Origin: E44-bin32 sp034430595
Lineage (GTDB): Bacteria; Chloroflexota; Anaerolineae; Anaerolineales; E44-bin32
Direction: 5' to 3'
DNA: 64,000 nt
Assembly: GCA_034430595.1 (NCBI GenBank)
Contig: DAOUEL010000078.1
Location: 248,001-312,000, forward strand
The position numbers and the translations under genes are program-made. Positions 25,188-34,053 of the stretch are shown here, piece after piece (position 1 is the first letter of the stretch; each line of letters begins with the position of its first letter). The notes under the pieces are model-generated. The model was not told the DNA's origin. It saw nothing but the letters and a program-made list of their open reading frames with translations, and made no database searches.

Positions 25188-26255
25188 ATGCAGAGGAAGA
25201 TTTACGCCGTATTATCGCTGTTAGCCGTAGCTGCATTCGTATTAGCAGCGTGCGGAACACCCGCGACCGAGGCTCCCGCCCCAGTAGCCACCGAAGAGCC
25301 GATGGCTCCTTCGATCAAGGTCTGCCAGGTTACCGACACAGGCGGCATCGACGACAAGTCGTTCAACGCCACCGCCTGGAAGGGCGTCGAAGACGCCATG
25401 ACGTCGCTCGGTGTCGATGGCAAATACCTCGAATCGCAGCAGCAGACCGATTATGAGAAGAACATCAACGCCTTCCTCGAGGAAGGCTGCGATCTGATCA
25501 TCACTGTCGGCTTCCTGCTTGGTGATGCTACCGCCGCAGCGGCCGAAGCGAACCCGGATCAGAAGTTCAGTATCGTCGACTTTGCCTACGATCCATCTTA
25601 CCCGAACGTCATTGGGCAGGTCTTTAACACACAGGAAGCAGGTTTCCTGGCTGGTTACCTTGCTGCCGGTGTGACCCAGACCGGCAAGATCGGCACCTTC
25701 GGCGGGCTTCAGATCCCGACCGTCACTGTCTTCATGGACGGCTACGCCCTCGGCGCGGCCCACTACAACGAAGTCCACGGCACATCGGTTGAGGTGCTTG
25801 GATGGGACCCGGTTGCACAGACTGGGCTCTTCACCAATAACTTCGAAAGTCTGGAAGACGGCCGCAATATGGGCACGTCGCTGATGGACGAAGGCGCGGA
25901 CATCATCATGCCCGTCGCTGGACCGGTTGGCCTGGGCACGGCCGCAGCTGCAGAAGAACGCGGCGGCGTCTACATCATCGGCGTGGATGCCGACTGGGTG
26001 CTCACGAACCCACAGTACGAAGCCATCACGCTCACCTCGGTGCTCAAGAACATGGATGTCACGACGATGGACGTGATCCAATCCGTGATCGACGGCAGCT
26101 TTGTAGGTGGCGTTACGGTTGGAACGCTGGAAAACGGCGGCGTTGGCCTAGCCCCGTTCCACAGCTTGGACAGCATGGTTTCGAGCGATCTGCAGGGCGA
26201 GCTAGATACAGTTGCGCAGCAGGTCATCTCGGGCGAGCTCTCCGCCACACCGTAA
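25188..26255 (+). CDS. BMP family nucleoside-binding lipoprotein (PnrA/BmpA/YufN type)
   Basis: Substrate-binding lipoprotein of an ABC importer, most likely for purine nucleosides. 355 residues: signal peptide with lipobox LAAC (lipidated Cys22), a short Thr/Pro/Ala linker, then the BMP domain starting IKVCQVTDTGGIDDKSFNATAWKGV, the family hallmark (the Asp and Phe of this segment bind the nucleoside). Further motifs are LIITVGFLLGDATAAAA, DQKFSIVDF and YIIGVDADW. ATG 25188 has GGAGGAG seven bases upstream. A terminator separates it from the ATPase gene, which should allow the lipoprotein to be made in excess over the membrane components. Confidence 0.93.
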   Translation: MQRKIYAVLSLLAVAAFVLAACGTPATEAPAPVATEEPMAPSIKVCQVTDTGGIDDKSFNATAWKGVEDAMTSLGVDGKYLESQQQTDYEKNINAFLEEGCDLIITVGFLLGDATAAAAEANPDQKFSIVDFAYDPSYPNVIGQVFNTQEAGFLAGYLAAGVTQTGKIGTFGGLQIPTVTVFMDGYALGAAHYNEVHGTSVEVLGWDPVAQTGLFTNNFESLEDGRNMGTSLMDEGADIIMPVAGPVGLGTAAAAEERGGVYIIGVDADWVLTNPQYEAITLTSVLKNMDVTTMDVIQSVIDGSFVGGVTVGTLENGGVGLAPFHSLDSMVSSDLQGELDTVAQQVISGELSATP

Positions 26256-26275
26256 TCTCGAACACGTAATACCTG

Positions 26276-26307
26276 GGGCCGGGAATCTCCCGGCCCTATT
26301 TTTTCTC
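26276..26307 (+). terminator. Terminator between the lipoprotein and ATPase genes of the nucleoside importer
   Basis: Nine-base perfect stem GGGCCGGGA / TCCCGGCCC with ATC loop, followed by TATTTTTTCTC. A textbook Rho-independent terminator inside the importer locus. Confidence 0.88.
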
Positions 26308-26329
26308 TCACAAAGCATGGCCAAGATAG

Positions 26330-26358
26330 TTGGTGCTGGTTTCCGGCCATGGTAAAAT
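26330..26358 (+). promoter_or_regulatory. Promoter of the nucleoside-importer ATPase/permease operon
   Basis: TTGGTG (26330-26335), 17-base spacer, TAAAAT (26353-26358), about 60 bases before the ATPase start. It gives the three downstream genes their own transcript after the terminator. Confidence 0.5.
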
Positions 26359-26417
26359 CAGGCTCGGCCGGAGCAGCAGGGCATGCTGCGACTTACTCAT
26401 AATGATGCAAGGTGAAC

Positions 26418-27983
26418 ATGGAAGCCGTCCTCGAACTTCGTGGCATCACCAAGCGTTTCCCGGGTGTACTGGCAAATGACAGGATTGATCTGACCCTTAA
26501 CCAGGGAGAGATCCACGCGCTGCTGGGTGAAAACGGCGCCGGTAAGACGACGCTGATGAACATCCTCTACGGGTTGTATGCTCCGGATGAGGGTGAGGTC
26601 ATCGTACGCGGCAAGCCTGTTCAGATCGAAGATCCGGGAGATGCAATTTCGGTCGGGATCGGCATGGTGCACCAGCACTTCATGTTGATTCCAGTCTTCA
26701 CCGTGACGGAGAACGTCATGCTGGGCAAGGAATCGCTGCGTTTTGGTGATTTCTTGGACCGGGCAACAGCAGCCGAGCGCATTCAGGATATCTCCGATCA
26801 GTACCACCTGGAGGTTGATCCCTCATGCTTCGTGAAAGACATCCCGGTCGGCGTCCAGCAGCGGGTCGAGATCGTCAAACTGCTCTACCGCGAAGCCGAT
26901 ATCTTGATCCTGGATGAGCCGACCGCCGTACTGACGCCGCAGGAAGCGAACGAACTGTTCAAGATCATGCGGTCGCTGGTGGATAAAGGCAAATCGATCA
27001 TCTTTATCACTCACAAGCTGCGGGAGGTCCTGGATGTCGCCGATCGCATCACCGTCCTGCGCCGAGGGGCAGTGGTTGGCAGCACTACGCCCGACAAGAC
27101 GGACCAGGATTCCCTGGCGGAGATGATGGTCGGGCGTGAGGTTCAATTGGGTGTCGAAAAGGGCAAACCCAAAGTTGGCGATGTTGTGCTGGAAGTTGAA
27201 GACCTACTCGTGCTGGATGATCGCAAACAGCTTGCGGTGGATGACATCACTCTCGACGTGCGCGCAGGCGAAATTCTAGGCGTGGCCGGTGTGCAGGGCA
27301 ATGGACAGACCGAGCTGGTCGAGGTCGTGACCGGCTTACGCAATCCCCTCAGCGGCAAGATCGATCTGCTGGGGACAGACATCACACACGCCTCGCCGCG
27401 TGAGATCACCGAACTCGGCTCGGCGCATGTTCCGGAGGACCGCCAACAGGACGGGTTGGTGCTGCCATTTTCGGTGGCCGACAATCTTGTGTTGAATACC
27501 TATTACCTACCGCCCTTTTCCGAAGGCATCTTCCTTCAACAGGACGCGATTCTTGAAAGCGCTGAAGAGCGGATTGAGCAGTTTGACATTCGAACCCCCA
27601 GTGCGCTTACGCCGGCAGGCTCGCTCTCAGGCGGCAATCAGCAGAAAGTGATCGTGGCGCGCGAATTCTCACGACCCATTAAGTTCCTGGTCGCGTCCCA
27701 GCCGACGCGCGGATTAGACGTCGGCTCGATCGAGTACATCCACAAGCGCATCGTCGCGAAGCGTGATGAGGGCACCGCCGTTCTGCTGGTCTCACCTGAA
27801 TTGGACGAGATTATGGAGCTCTCCGACCGTATCGCGGTCATGTTTCGCGGCAAGATTATGGCCGTTGTCCCCGGATCAGATGCAACGAAGGAACAGATTG
27901 GTCTGCTGATGGCAGGCATAACGCCCGAGACTGGCGAAGTCGAGAAAAGCAAGCGCTCGAAGTCCAAGCGAGGCTCAGAGTGA
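26418..27983 (+). CDS. Nucleoside ABC importer, double ATP-binding protein (NupO/YufO type)
   Basis: 521 residues holding two ABC ATPase domains. Domain 1 (about 5-235) has Walker A GENGAGKTTLMN, a changed signature (VGVQQRVEIVKLL) and Walker B ILILDEPTAVLTPQE. Domain 2 (about 255-500) has the degenerate Walker A AGVQGNGQTEL, the good signature LSGGNQQKVIVAREF and a Walker B region with Ala-Ser in place of Asp-Glu (KFLVASQPTRGLD). This split of catalytic parts between the halves is normal for RbsA/YufO-type ATPases. ATG 26418 follows AAGGTGA; GTG 26412 is an alternative. Its last four bases overlap the first permease gene. Confidence 0.93.
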   Translation: MEAVLELRGITKRFPGVLANDRIDLTLNQGEIHALLGENGAGKTTLMNILYGLYAPDEGEVIVRGKPVQIEDPGDAISVGIGMVHQHFMLIPVFTVTENVMLGKESLRFGDFLDRATAAERIQDISDQYHLEVDPSCFVKDIPVGVQQRVEIVKLLYREADILILDEPTAVLTPQEANELFKIMRSLVDKGKSIIFITHKLREVLDVADRITVLRRGAVVGSTTPDKTDQDSLAEMMVGREVQLGVEKGKPKVGDVVLEVEDLLVLDDRKQLAVDDITLDVRAGEILGVAGVQGNGQTELVEVVTGLRNPLSGKIDLLGTDITHASPREITELGSAHVPEDRQQDGLVLPFSVADNLVLNTYYLPPFSEGIFLQQDAILESAEERIEQFDIRTPSALTPAGSLSGGNQQKVIVAREFSRPIKFLVASQPTRGLDVGSIEYIHKRIVAKRDEGTAVLLVSPELDEIMELSDRIAVMFRGKIMAVVPGSDATKEQIGLLMAGITPETGEVEKSKRSKSKRGSE

Positions 27984-29260
27984 GCGATAAACCAACCGAA
28001 AAGCCAGACGCCGGGAAGGTGCTCCTGGAGGAGCTGAACGGCGGTCCACCATCCCACTTACCGCTCTCACGCCGGATCGGCCGCACGCTTCTTATACCGG
28101 CGTTGGCAGTATTCAGCGGACTGGTCCTGGGTGCGATCCTGATCGCGTTTACCTCTCAGAGCGTGTACAGCGCATGGAGCATTTCTCCTTGGGAAGCCGT
28201 GAAGGCAGGAATTAACGAAGTGCGGCTGGCCTATGGTGCGCTCTTCGCCGGTTCAATTGGTGATCCGGCCCGCATCCTGGATGCTCTGCGCAGTGGTGAT
28301 AGCCTGGAGGTCCGGCGAGCCTTTAACCCCATTCTCGAGAGCCTGACCGCCAGCACGCCGTACATCTTCGGCAGCCTGGCGGTAGCGCTGGGTTTCCGCA
28401 GCGGTGTTTTCAACATTGGTGTCGAAGGACAGATCTTCATCGGAGCCATTTTCTCTGCCTTCGTTGGCTACGCTGTCACCGGTCTGCCCGCAATCATCCA
28501 CATTCCACTGGCGCTGCTGGCGGGCGCCCTGGGCGGCGCGATCTGGGGGTTCATCCCCGGCTGGCTGAAGGCGAAGACCGGCGGGCATGAAGTGATCAAC
28601 ACGATCATGATGAATTACATCGCCTTCCGTCTGAGCGATTGGCTGCTGAGCGGGCCGATGAAACGTCCTGATTCTTTCAACCCGGTCAGCCCAACGATCC
28701 AGCCCAGCGCCATGCTGCCGCGCTTCTTTCAGTCACCGATCCGCTTCCACCTCGGCTTCTTCATTGCCCTGGCCACCGCCTGGCTGGTGTACTGGCTGCT
28801 TTTCCGCACCCGCTGGGGTTTTGACCTGCGCTCGGTGGGCATTAACCCACGCGCCGCACGTTACGCGGGTATGAGCATCGTCACGGTTACGATCATGGCG
28901 ATGTCGCTCTCCGGCGGGCTAGCTGGCCTGGCGGGCGCGAACGAGGTGCTCGGCTTGAACCACAACCTGGCGATGGCGTTCTCATCTGGCTACGGCTTCG
29001 ATAGCATCGCGCTGGCGCTGCTCGGCAAGAATCATCCAGTGGGGGTGATCCTCGCATCGCTGCTCTTCGGCACCTTGCGTACGGGGGCGACCCGCATGCA
29101 GGTGGTAGCCCAGATCCCGATCGACATCATCACCGTCTTGCAGGCCTTCATCCTGATCTTCATTGCTGCACCGGCCATCATCCGCACGATTTACCGGCTG
29201 CGGACACCGGAAACTGAGGAAGAAGAAGGTGTCACGATTCGCGGATGGGGAGGAGGCTGA
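27980..29260 (+). CDS. Nucleoside ABC importer permease 1 (NupP/YufP type)
   Basis: 426 residues from GTG 27980, overlapping the ATPase stop as GTGA. After a hydrophilic N-terminus (about 35 residues) come 10 or so transmembrane helices of the branched-chain amino acid/ribose permease superfamily (PF02653). Recognisable parts are RSGVFNIGVEGQIFIGA, KTGGHEVINTIMMNYIA and the signature FDLRSVGINPRAARYAGMS...SGGLAGLAGANEVLG. It forms half of the membrane channel with the next gene. The two-base gap to the next start shows tight coupling. Confidence 0.93.
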   Translation: MSDKPTEKPDAGKVLLEELNGGPPSHLPLSRRIGRTLLIPALAVFSGLVLGAILIAFTSQSVYSAWSISPWEAVKAGINEVRLAYGALFAGSIGDPARILDALRSGDSLEVRRAFNPILESLTASTPYIFGSLAVALGFRSGVFNIGVEGQIFIGAIFSAFVGYAVTGLPAIIHIPLALLAGALGGAIWGFIPGWLKAKTGGHEVINTIMMNYIAFRLSDWLLSGPMKRPDSFNPVSPTIQPSAMLPRFFQSPIRFHLGFFIALATAWLVYWLLFRTRWGFDLRSVGINPRAARYAGMSIVTVTIMAMSLSGGLAGLAGANEVLGLNHNLAMAFSSGYGFDSIALALLGKNHPVGVILASLLFGTLRTGATRMQVVAQIPIDIITVLQAFILIFIAAPAIIRTIYRLRTPETEEEEGVTIRGWGGG

Positions 29261-29262
29261 GC

Positions 29263-30528
29263 ATGGCGACGACAAGTTTGCGCAGGGAAATCGAAGTAAC
29301 CTCCCCAACCCGCCAGCGCGTGATGGGCATCTTGTTCCTGCTCCTGGCGGCCGGAATCTGGCTCCTGTTCGGACGCGGCACGGAAGGTGGATTGACGACG
29401 ACCTTCAACCTTGTACCGGGTGGGATTGACTCAAACCTGCCGGATTGGAAACTGCCGACTCTGGCCACGCTCAATGTGCTGGCGATGTTCTCAGCTTTCG
29501 TGGGAGGGGTGCAGCTGGTGCGCGGCTTTGGACGGCGCACGAACTTGATCCTGGCGTTTGTGTCTGGGTTCTTTATCTTCGGCTTCCTGACCTGGGCCGC
29601 TGCCGGAAATTCGCTCAACCTGGCCGGGCTGCTGAATACTACTCTGTCGAAATCAGTGCCGATAACCCTGGGTGCGCTCTCCGGAGTGCTGTGTGAGCGG
29701 GCAGGGGTGGTCAATATCGCCATCGAGGGCATGATGCTGGCTGCAGCCATGATGGCCTCGCTTGTCGGCAGCATCAGCGGCAGCCTGTGGATCGGACTGC
29801 TGGCCGGGGTGCTCACCGGTGCGCTGCTCGGGCTGGTGCACGCTGTGCTGTCGATTAAATATATGACCGACCAGATCATTTCCGGCACGGTGATCAACAT
29901 CTTCGCCGGAGGGATTACGGCTTTCGTCTCGGCCAAGTTCATGCAGTCGGTCCAGTCGTTAAACGACCCTGGTATCTTTAAACCTTTCGAGATTCCCCTT
30001 CTAGGCAAGATCCCCGTCCTGGGTCCGATCCTGTTCAACAACAACCTGTTCGTTTACGCCATGTTCATCTTCCTTATCGTCCTGAGCGTAGCCCTGTTCT
30101 CCACTCGCTGGGGGCTGCGCCTGCGATCGGTTGGAGAGCATCCCAAGGCTGCTGACACGCTCGGCATCAATGTATTCCGTACCCGCTACATGGCGGTGCT
30201 GCTGGGGGGCATGATGGCTGGGTTTGCCGGTGCCTATTTCACGGTCGGCTCGGTCGGACGCTTCGATGAATTCATGACCGCCGGGCGCGGCTTTATTGGC
30301 CTGGCGGCGATGATCTTCGGCAACTGGACCCCGTTCGGGTCGTTCGGCGCCAGCCTGTTATTCGGATTTGCCGATTCGCTGGCTTCCAAACTTGCAATCC
30401 TGGGGGTCAATATCCCCTCACAGTTCCTGGGGATGGCACCCTACATCGCGACGATGGTTGTGCTGGCGGGCGTCGTCGGGCGGGGGCAGATGCCGGCCGC
30501 CGACGGTCAGCCCTATGTGAAAGAATAA
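29263..30528 (+). CDS. Nucleoside ABC importer permease 2 (NupQ/YufQ type)
   Basis: 421 residues, ATG 29263 with a strong GGGGAGGAGG site seven bases upstream. The second permease of the importer: LGALSGVLCERAGVVNIAIEGMML is the family's 'NIGxEG'-like motif, and GLRLRSVGEHPKAADTLGIN the conserved cytoplasmic loop. About 70 residues more than usual lie at the N-terminus, forming two additional hydrophobic segments (VMGILFLLLAAGIWLLFG and LATLNVLAMFSAFVGGVQLV). Ends the operon, 18 bases before a strong terminator. Confidence 0.92.
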   Translation: MATTSLRREIEVTSPTRQRVMGILFLLLAAGIWLLFGRGTEGGLTTTFNLVPGGIDSNLPDWKLPTLATLNVLAMFSAFVGGVQLVRGFGRRTNLILAFVSGFFIFGFLTWAAAGNSLNLAGLLNTTLSKSVPITLGALSGVLCERAGVVNIAIEGMMLAAAMMASLVGSISGSLWIGLLAGVLTGALLGLVHAVLSIKYMTDQIISGTVINIFAGGITAFVSAKFMQSVQSLNDPGIFKPFEIPLLGKIPVLGPILFNNNLFVYAMFIFLIVLSVALFSTRWGLRLRSVGEHPKAADTLGINVFRTRYMAVLLGGMMAGFAGAYFTVGSVGRFDEFMTAGRGFIGLAAMIFGNWTPFGSFGASLLFGFADSLASKLAILGVNIPSQFLGMAPYIATMVVLAGVVGRGQMPAADGQPYVKE

Positions 30529-30546
30529 CGTACCCCAATCGCGAAG

Positions 30547-30584
30547 AAAAAAGGGGCTTTCCCACAGGGGGAAGCCCCTTTTTG
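30547..30584 (+). terminator. Terminator of the nucleoside-importer operon
   Basis: AAAAAGGGGCTTTCCC, loop ACAG, GGGGAAGCCCCTTTTT: a long GC-rich stem with one mismatch region, flanked by A and T runs. The A run in front means it can also act on the opposite strand for the convergent murJ-like gene. Confidence 0.9.
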
Positions 30585-30741
30585 CGTTTAATGAGTCGGC
30601 CGGGTAGCCAGCTTGACGCGTTCGTTTACAGAAGATGAAAAAGGGTTTTCGCGCGAGGTTTGGGCCTGTCGGATTCGATGGCATAAGGCATGAAGGAAAC
30701 CCGGGACTGTCGCAAGAAGCGGAATCGCAGGTCCGCTTTGC

Positions 30742-32340
30742 TTAGGCGTTGGTTGTGCGCTGGCGAAAGCCGGCCAGGACCGCCGCCGGCAGGCTGCGGA
30801 TTTCCCGTATGCCGAATGCGAGCGCCAGGGCGAAGTACAGCGCCAGGCCTAGCAACCCGCCGGCGAGCAGATAGACGATCGGCCCGGGCGCCAGCAAGCG
30901 CTGGAAGAGCAGGACAGCCCCACCCATCAACGCCGCGGCCAGAGCGGCCTTGGCGGCGTCGATCGCGATCCGCCGGCCGTCGACGGCCCGCCAGCGCAAA
31001 TGCAGAATGCTGATTCCGATCGAAGCCTCGATGGCGACAGCAATGCCGTTCGCCAATGCCAGCCCGCCGTGCTCGAGTCCACCTGCAGTTCGTGGCCTAG
31101 AGAGCAGGATCGCCAATACCACATTGATGGCCGTTGTGAAGAGCGAGACGATCAGCGGTGTGAGCGTATCCTGCCGGGCGGCGAAGGCGCGCACAACGAT
31201 TTCCAGTACCGATTGGCTGATCAGAGCCACGGTGTAGAACTGGAGCGCGTAAAACACCAGCTCGGTGCTCTGGGCGGTGAACTCGCCGCCCTGGAAGAGC
31301 AGCACGATCAGCGGCCGGCCGAAGAGAAGTAGCGCAATTGCAGCCGGGAAAGCCAGGGTTAGGATCGCCCGCAGCGCGCCGCTGAAGGCCTGACGCTGGG
31401 CAGCCGCGTCTTCCTTCGCCGCCAGCGCAGCCAGCGTTGGAAAGACAGCAATCCCGATGGCGGTGCCGATCAGCGTCCAGGGCGTATTCATCAGCTGGAA
31501 GGCGTAGCGCAGGGATGACAGCCGGCCTTCTCCGAGGCCCGAACCCAGGTTGGCGTTGATCCAATCGATGCTGGCGCGGGCCATGAGCAAGTCGAGTACG
31601 CGCGGCGCCATCAGCCAGGCCACGCGCCGCAGCTGGCGGTCATTCCAGCCCAGGCTTGGACGCCAGCGAAGATGATAGATCAGGGTTCCCGGAAGCTGGA
31701 TCAGGAGGTGCAGGGCTGCCCCCAGTACTGCGCCCCACGCCAGGCTGTAGATGCCCATCCGGGATTCGAGCAGCCAGGCCCCCGCGATAATGCCCAGGCT
31801 GTACATGGTTGGGGCTAGAGCTGGTAGCAAGAAATGTTGATGGGCATGCAATGCGCCGGTCAGGATGCTGCTTGCGGCGAAGATGAGTGTGGAGAACAGC
31901 AGGATGCGCATCAGGTCGATCGTGAGCGCCTGGGTCGGGGCCGGAAAATTTGGCGCAATCCCCCAACGAGCGGAGATCAGGGTTGGAGCGAAGATTGCGA
32001 CGAGTGTGGCGGCGCTTGCAGTCAGGAGCAGCACGGAATTGATCACCCGGCTGAGCAAGAGATTGGACTCTTCGTCCTGCCTGGCTGAAAGCAGGCGGGT
32101 ATAAACCGGGATGAAGGCGAAGGCCAACGCGCCGCCGGCCAGCATTGTGAAGAGCAGTTCGGGAATTCCATTTGCGGCGGTAAACGCGTCGAGTTCGGCG
32201 GAGGTGCCGAACTTCAGGGCGATGACACGCTGGCGCAGCAGGCCGACGACAATTGAGGCGCCAAGCCCGGCCATCACGACGAGTGTGGAGCGGGCGACAG
32301 TCGCCCCGGTGCCCGTCTCTGGCTGCGGGTGTGAACTCAC
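30742..32340 (-). CDS. murJ: MurJ-like lipid II flippase (MviN family)
   Basis: 532 residues with about 14 transmembrane helices of the MOP flippase superfamily. The start region (VARSTLVVMAGLGASIVVGLLRQRVIALKFGTSAELDAFTAANGIPELLFTMLAGGALAFAFIPVY) carries the conserved RxxxxxxxFG...DAFxxAxxIP...GAL..AFIPV pattern of MurJ. It would move the lipid-linked peptidoglycan precursor across the inner membrane. The GTG start at 32340 overlaps the stop of the C39 gene (GTGA), which sets the start; the frame is open 15 codons further upstream. Whether it is the main MurJ or an exopolysaccharide flippase paralogue cannot be told from sequence. Confidence 0.88.
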   Translation of the reverse strand: MSSHPQPETGTGATVARSTLVVMAGLGASIVVGLLRQRVIALKFGTSAELDAFTAANGIPELLFTMLAGGALAFAFIPVYTRLLSARQDEESNLLLSRVINSVLLLTASAATLVAIFAPTLISARWGIAPNFPAPTQALTIDLMRILLFSTLIFAASSILTGALHAHQHFLLPALAPTMYSLGIIAGAWLLESRMGIYSLAWGAVLGAALHLLIQLPGTLIYHLRWRPSLGWNDRQLRRVAWLMAPRVLDLLMARASIDWINANLGSGLGEGRLSSLRYAFQLMNTPWTLIGTAIGIAVFPTLAALAAKEDAAAQRQAFSGALRAILTLAFPAAIALLLFGRPLIVLLFQGGEFTAQSTELVFYALQFYTVALISQSVLEIVVRAFAARQDTLTPLIVSLFTTAINVVLAILLSRPRTAGGLEHGGLALANGIAVAIEASIGISILHLRWRAVDGRRIAIDAAKAALAAALMGGAVLLFQRLLAPGPIVYLLAGGLLGLALYFALALAFGIREIRSLPAAVLAGFRQRTTNA

Positions 32341-33632
32341 CCGCTCACCCCGAGACGGTACAGCTGGCTGGTCGCCGGCTCCCAATCAGGATGCCATTTG
32401 AGCGCTTTTTGATAATCAGAGATAGCTCCGTCCAGGTCACCGAGAGCCTCACGCGCCAATGCCCGCCAGTAAAAGCTCTCTTCGACGGCAGGTTCGCTCA
32501 TATTCTCGATTGTGAAATTCGCCAGGTTAAGCACGTCATAGTAGCGGCCGGTGTAGTAGTACGCCCAGTACGGGCCGGTCCCGTACCACATGATGCGCCA
32601 CGGCCGGTGTTCGGGATCGGAGATTGCCAGTTGGGCATCGATCTTGAAGGCTTCGTCGTAGGCAGAGGCAGCCCCGGCATAGTCCTGGAGAAAGCGCAGG
32701 TTGGTGCCGCGGTTGAACCAGGCGAAGAGCTGATCCCGGCCGCTGAGCTGGAATATCTCATCCGAAGCCAGCTGGGCTGCATATTCATAGTTGTAGGTCT
32801 CATCGACCTGCGGCCCGAGAATAGTGAACAAATCCTCTTCCCGCTCGGCTGGGTAGATCACAATGTAGATGTAATTGAAGTGCCGCCAGTAGGCCAGCAT
32901 ATCATTGTAGCTGACCGGCAGGTTAGGCATGATGTAGGAATCCTGTACAGTGAAGCGCTGCCTGGCATCGTCATAGCCTGAGACCACTTCATAGTGTCCC
33001 ATCCAGCCATCGAAACCCGGGCCCTCAAAACCCTTCTCGATCATGACCGGAAAGCCGGCCGCGATCAACCGTTTGAGCAAATCCAGGTCACCGCCGACAC
33101 GCGAAATTGCGCGCAAACTGGTGCCTTCTTCGACGAAGGCCATCAATTCGTACGGCATGACATTTTTGTCGCGCGGATTGGGTTTTACGAAATCGGCAAT
33201 CGGCTTCTGGTTGCCATCCCAGCCCCAGTAGGAAAGCGCCATTGAGAGATTTGCCGGACCGCAGTTATTCCATTTCTGATATTCGTGGCGGATTCCGGTC
33301 AACTGAACCTGGGCCGGGATCGAGGTAGGCTCGATGGTAGGCGTGGCCGTTGGCGTGGGTGTTGCCATTGGCCCAGGAGTCGGAGTCGGGGTGGGGGTCG
33401 GGGTATACGCCGAGAGCGTGCTCTCCACCATCGCTGCTACGGTTGGATTGGGCGTAAAGACCGCCTGCTCAGGAGGGCTAATGGCGTACTTGATGCGCGC
33501 CCGCAGCTCGGACACCCGCCAGCCGATTCGATCCTGGATGAAGGGGGTCTGGTAAGCGAGCAGTCCGAAACCAATCGTGATCACGGCCAGGATCAATATC
33601 CAGGTGCTTTTACCAATACGTGAGTTGCGCAT
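32337..33632 (-). CDS. Membrane-anchored C39-family peptidase with TPR tail, exported
   Basis: 431 residues. One N-terminal transmembrane helix (about 9-27, TWILILAVITIGFGLLAY), then a Thr-Pro linker (about 77-103, TPTPTPTPTPGPMATPTPTATP) and a C39-like papain-fold domain with all active-site residues: Gln119 and Cys124 in YQKWNNCGPA, His213 in GHYEVVSGYDD and Asp231 in VQDSY. TPR-like helices follow (about 300-431, FAWFNRGTNLRFLQDYAGAASAYDEAF). The domain should face outward. C39 enzymes normally cut double-Gly leaders inside the cell; an exported one may cut secreted or wall proteins. ATG 33632 is seven bases after TATAAT. Translationally coupled to murJ. Confidence 0.82.
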   Translation of the reverse strand: MRNSRIGKSTWILILAVITIGFGLLAYQTPFIQDRIGWRVSELRARIKYAISPPEQAVFTPNPTVAAMVESTLSAYTPTPTPTPTPGPMATPTPTATPTIEPTSIPAQVQLTGIRHEYQKWNNCGPANLSMALSYWGWDGNQKPIADFVKPNPRDKNVMPYELMAFVEEGTSLRAISRVGGDLDLLKRLIAAGFPVMIEKGFEGPGFDGWMGHYEVVSGYDDARQRFTVQDSYIMPNLPVSYNDMLAYWRHFNYIYIVIYPAEREEDLFTILGPQVDETYNYEYAAQLASDEIFQLSGRDQLFAWFNRGTNLRFLQDYAGAASAYDEAFKIDAQLAISDPEHRPWRIMWYGTGPYWAYYYTGRYYDVLNLANFTIENMSEPAVEESFYWRALAREALGDLDGAISDYQKALKWHPDWEPATSQLYRLGVSG

Positions 33633-33639
33633 GGCGGGC

Positions 33640-33645
33640 ATTATA
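33640..33645 (-). promoter_or_regulatory. -10 box of the C39/murJ operon, near-leaderless
   Basis: TATAAT on the minus strand at 33645-33640, seven bases before the ATG at 33632. No ribosome-binding site and no good -35 are visible. Confidence 0.45.
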
Positions 33646-34039
33646 ACCGAGGCAAGCGTCTTCGCTCTCAGGTGCTCGTGGGTGGTGATGGTCAATCCAC
33701 TCCATGCCTACGGGAACGACCGAAATGGTGGCTGACAGCCGTTCCCGCTGCAGCGATGCAGTGTGCATACGGTATGAGAATCCTGAAAAATGCCCGTTGG
33801 AGTTCGAATGGCTGAACACCCAGTGTGTGTAGCCCGTGTTATTGCTTCCGTATGAAATGTGCTGTGGGTCCAATCGGGTTGGCCAGGATATCGGTGTTTC
33901 GCCCGTTATCTTCATTCCCCCATCGGGCGCGAAGGGCCCATTCCAACGGTTTTTCTGGCCTCCCGAGCGGAGATCGAACAGGTTCGGGGTATGGATGTGG
34001 AGCACGGCGGCTGGACTATACCCGCATCTTCGATCGGGC
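33646..34039. other. Intergenic region between divergent C39 and LysM genes, no gene called
   Basis: About 400 bases. A minus-strand frame (roughly 34005-33610) stays open for 131 codons with a Ser/His/Asn-rich translation, but it runs through the promoter and start of the C39 gene and has no ribosome-binding site, so I do not call it. The region has few other features than the two outward-facing -10 boxes at its ends. Confidence 0.5.
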
Positions 34040-34045
34040 TATAAT
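34040..34045 (+). promoter_or_regulatory. -10 box of the LysM gene, near-leaderless
   Basis: TATAAT eight bases before the ATG at 34054; an out-of-frame ATG lies at 34050. No ribosome-binding site fits between them. Confidence 0.45.
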
Positions 34046-34053
34046 CCTCATGG

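Noticed and set aside
33330..33410. Short tandem DNA repeats that could suggest a variable-number locus
   Set aside because: They encode the Thr-Pro linker of the C39 protein (TPTPTP...), a common low-complexity linker; no sign of phase variation.
33610..34005. Minus-strand open frame of 131 codons upstream of the C39 gene
   Set aside because: It covers the promoter and start of the C39 gene, has no ribosome-binding site, and its Ser/His/Asn-rich translation shows no domain. It may be a remnant, but I cannot support it as a gene.
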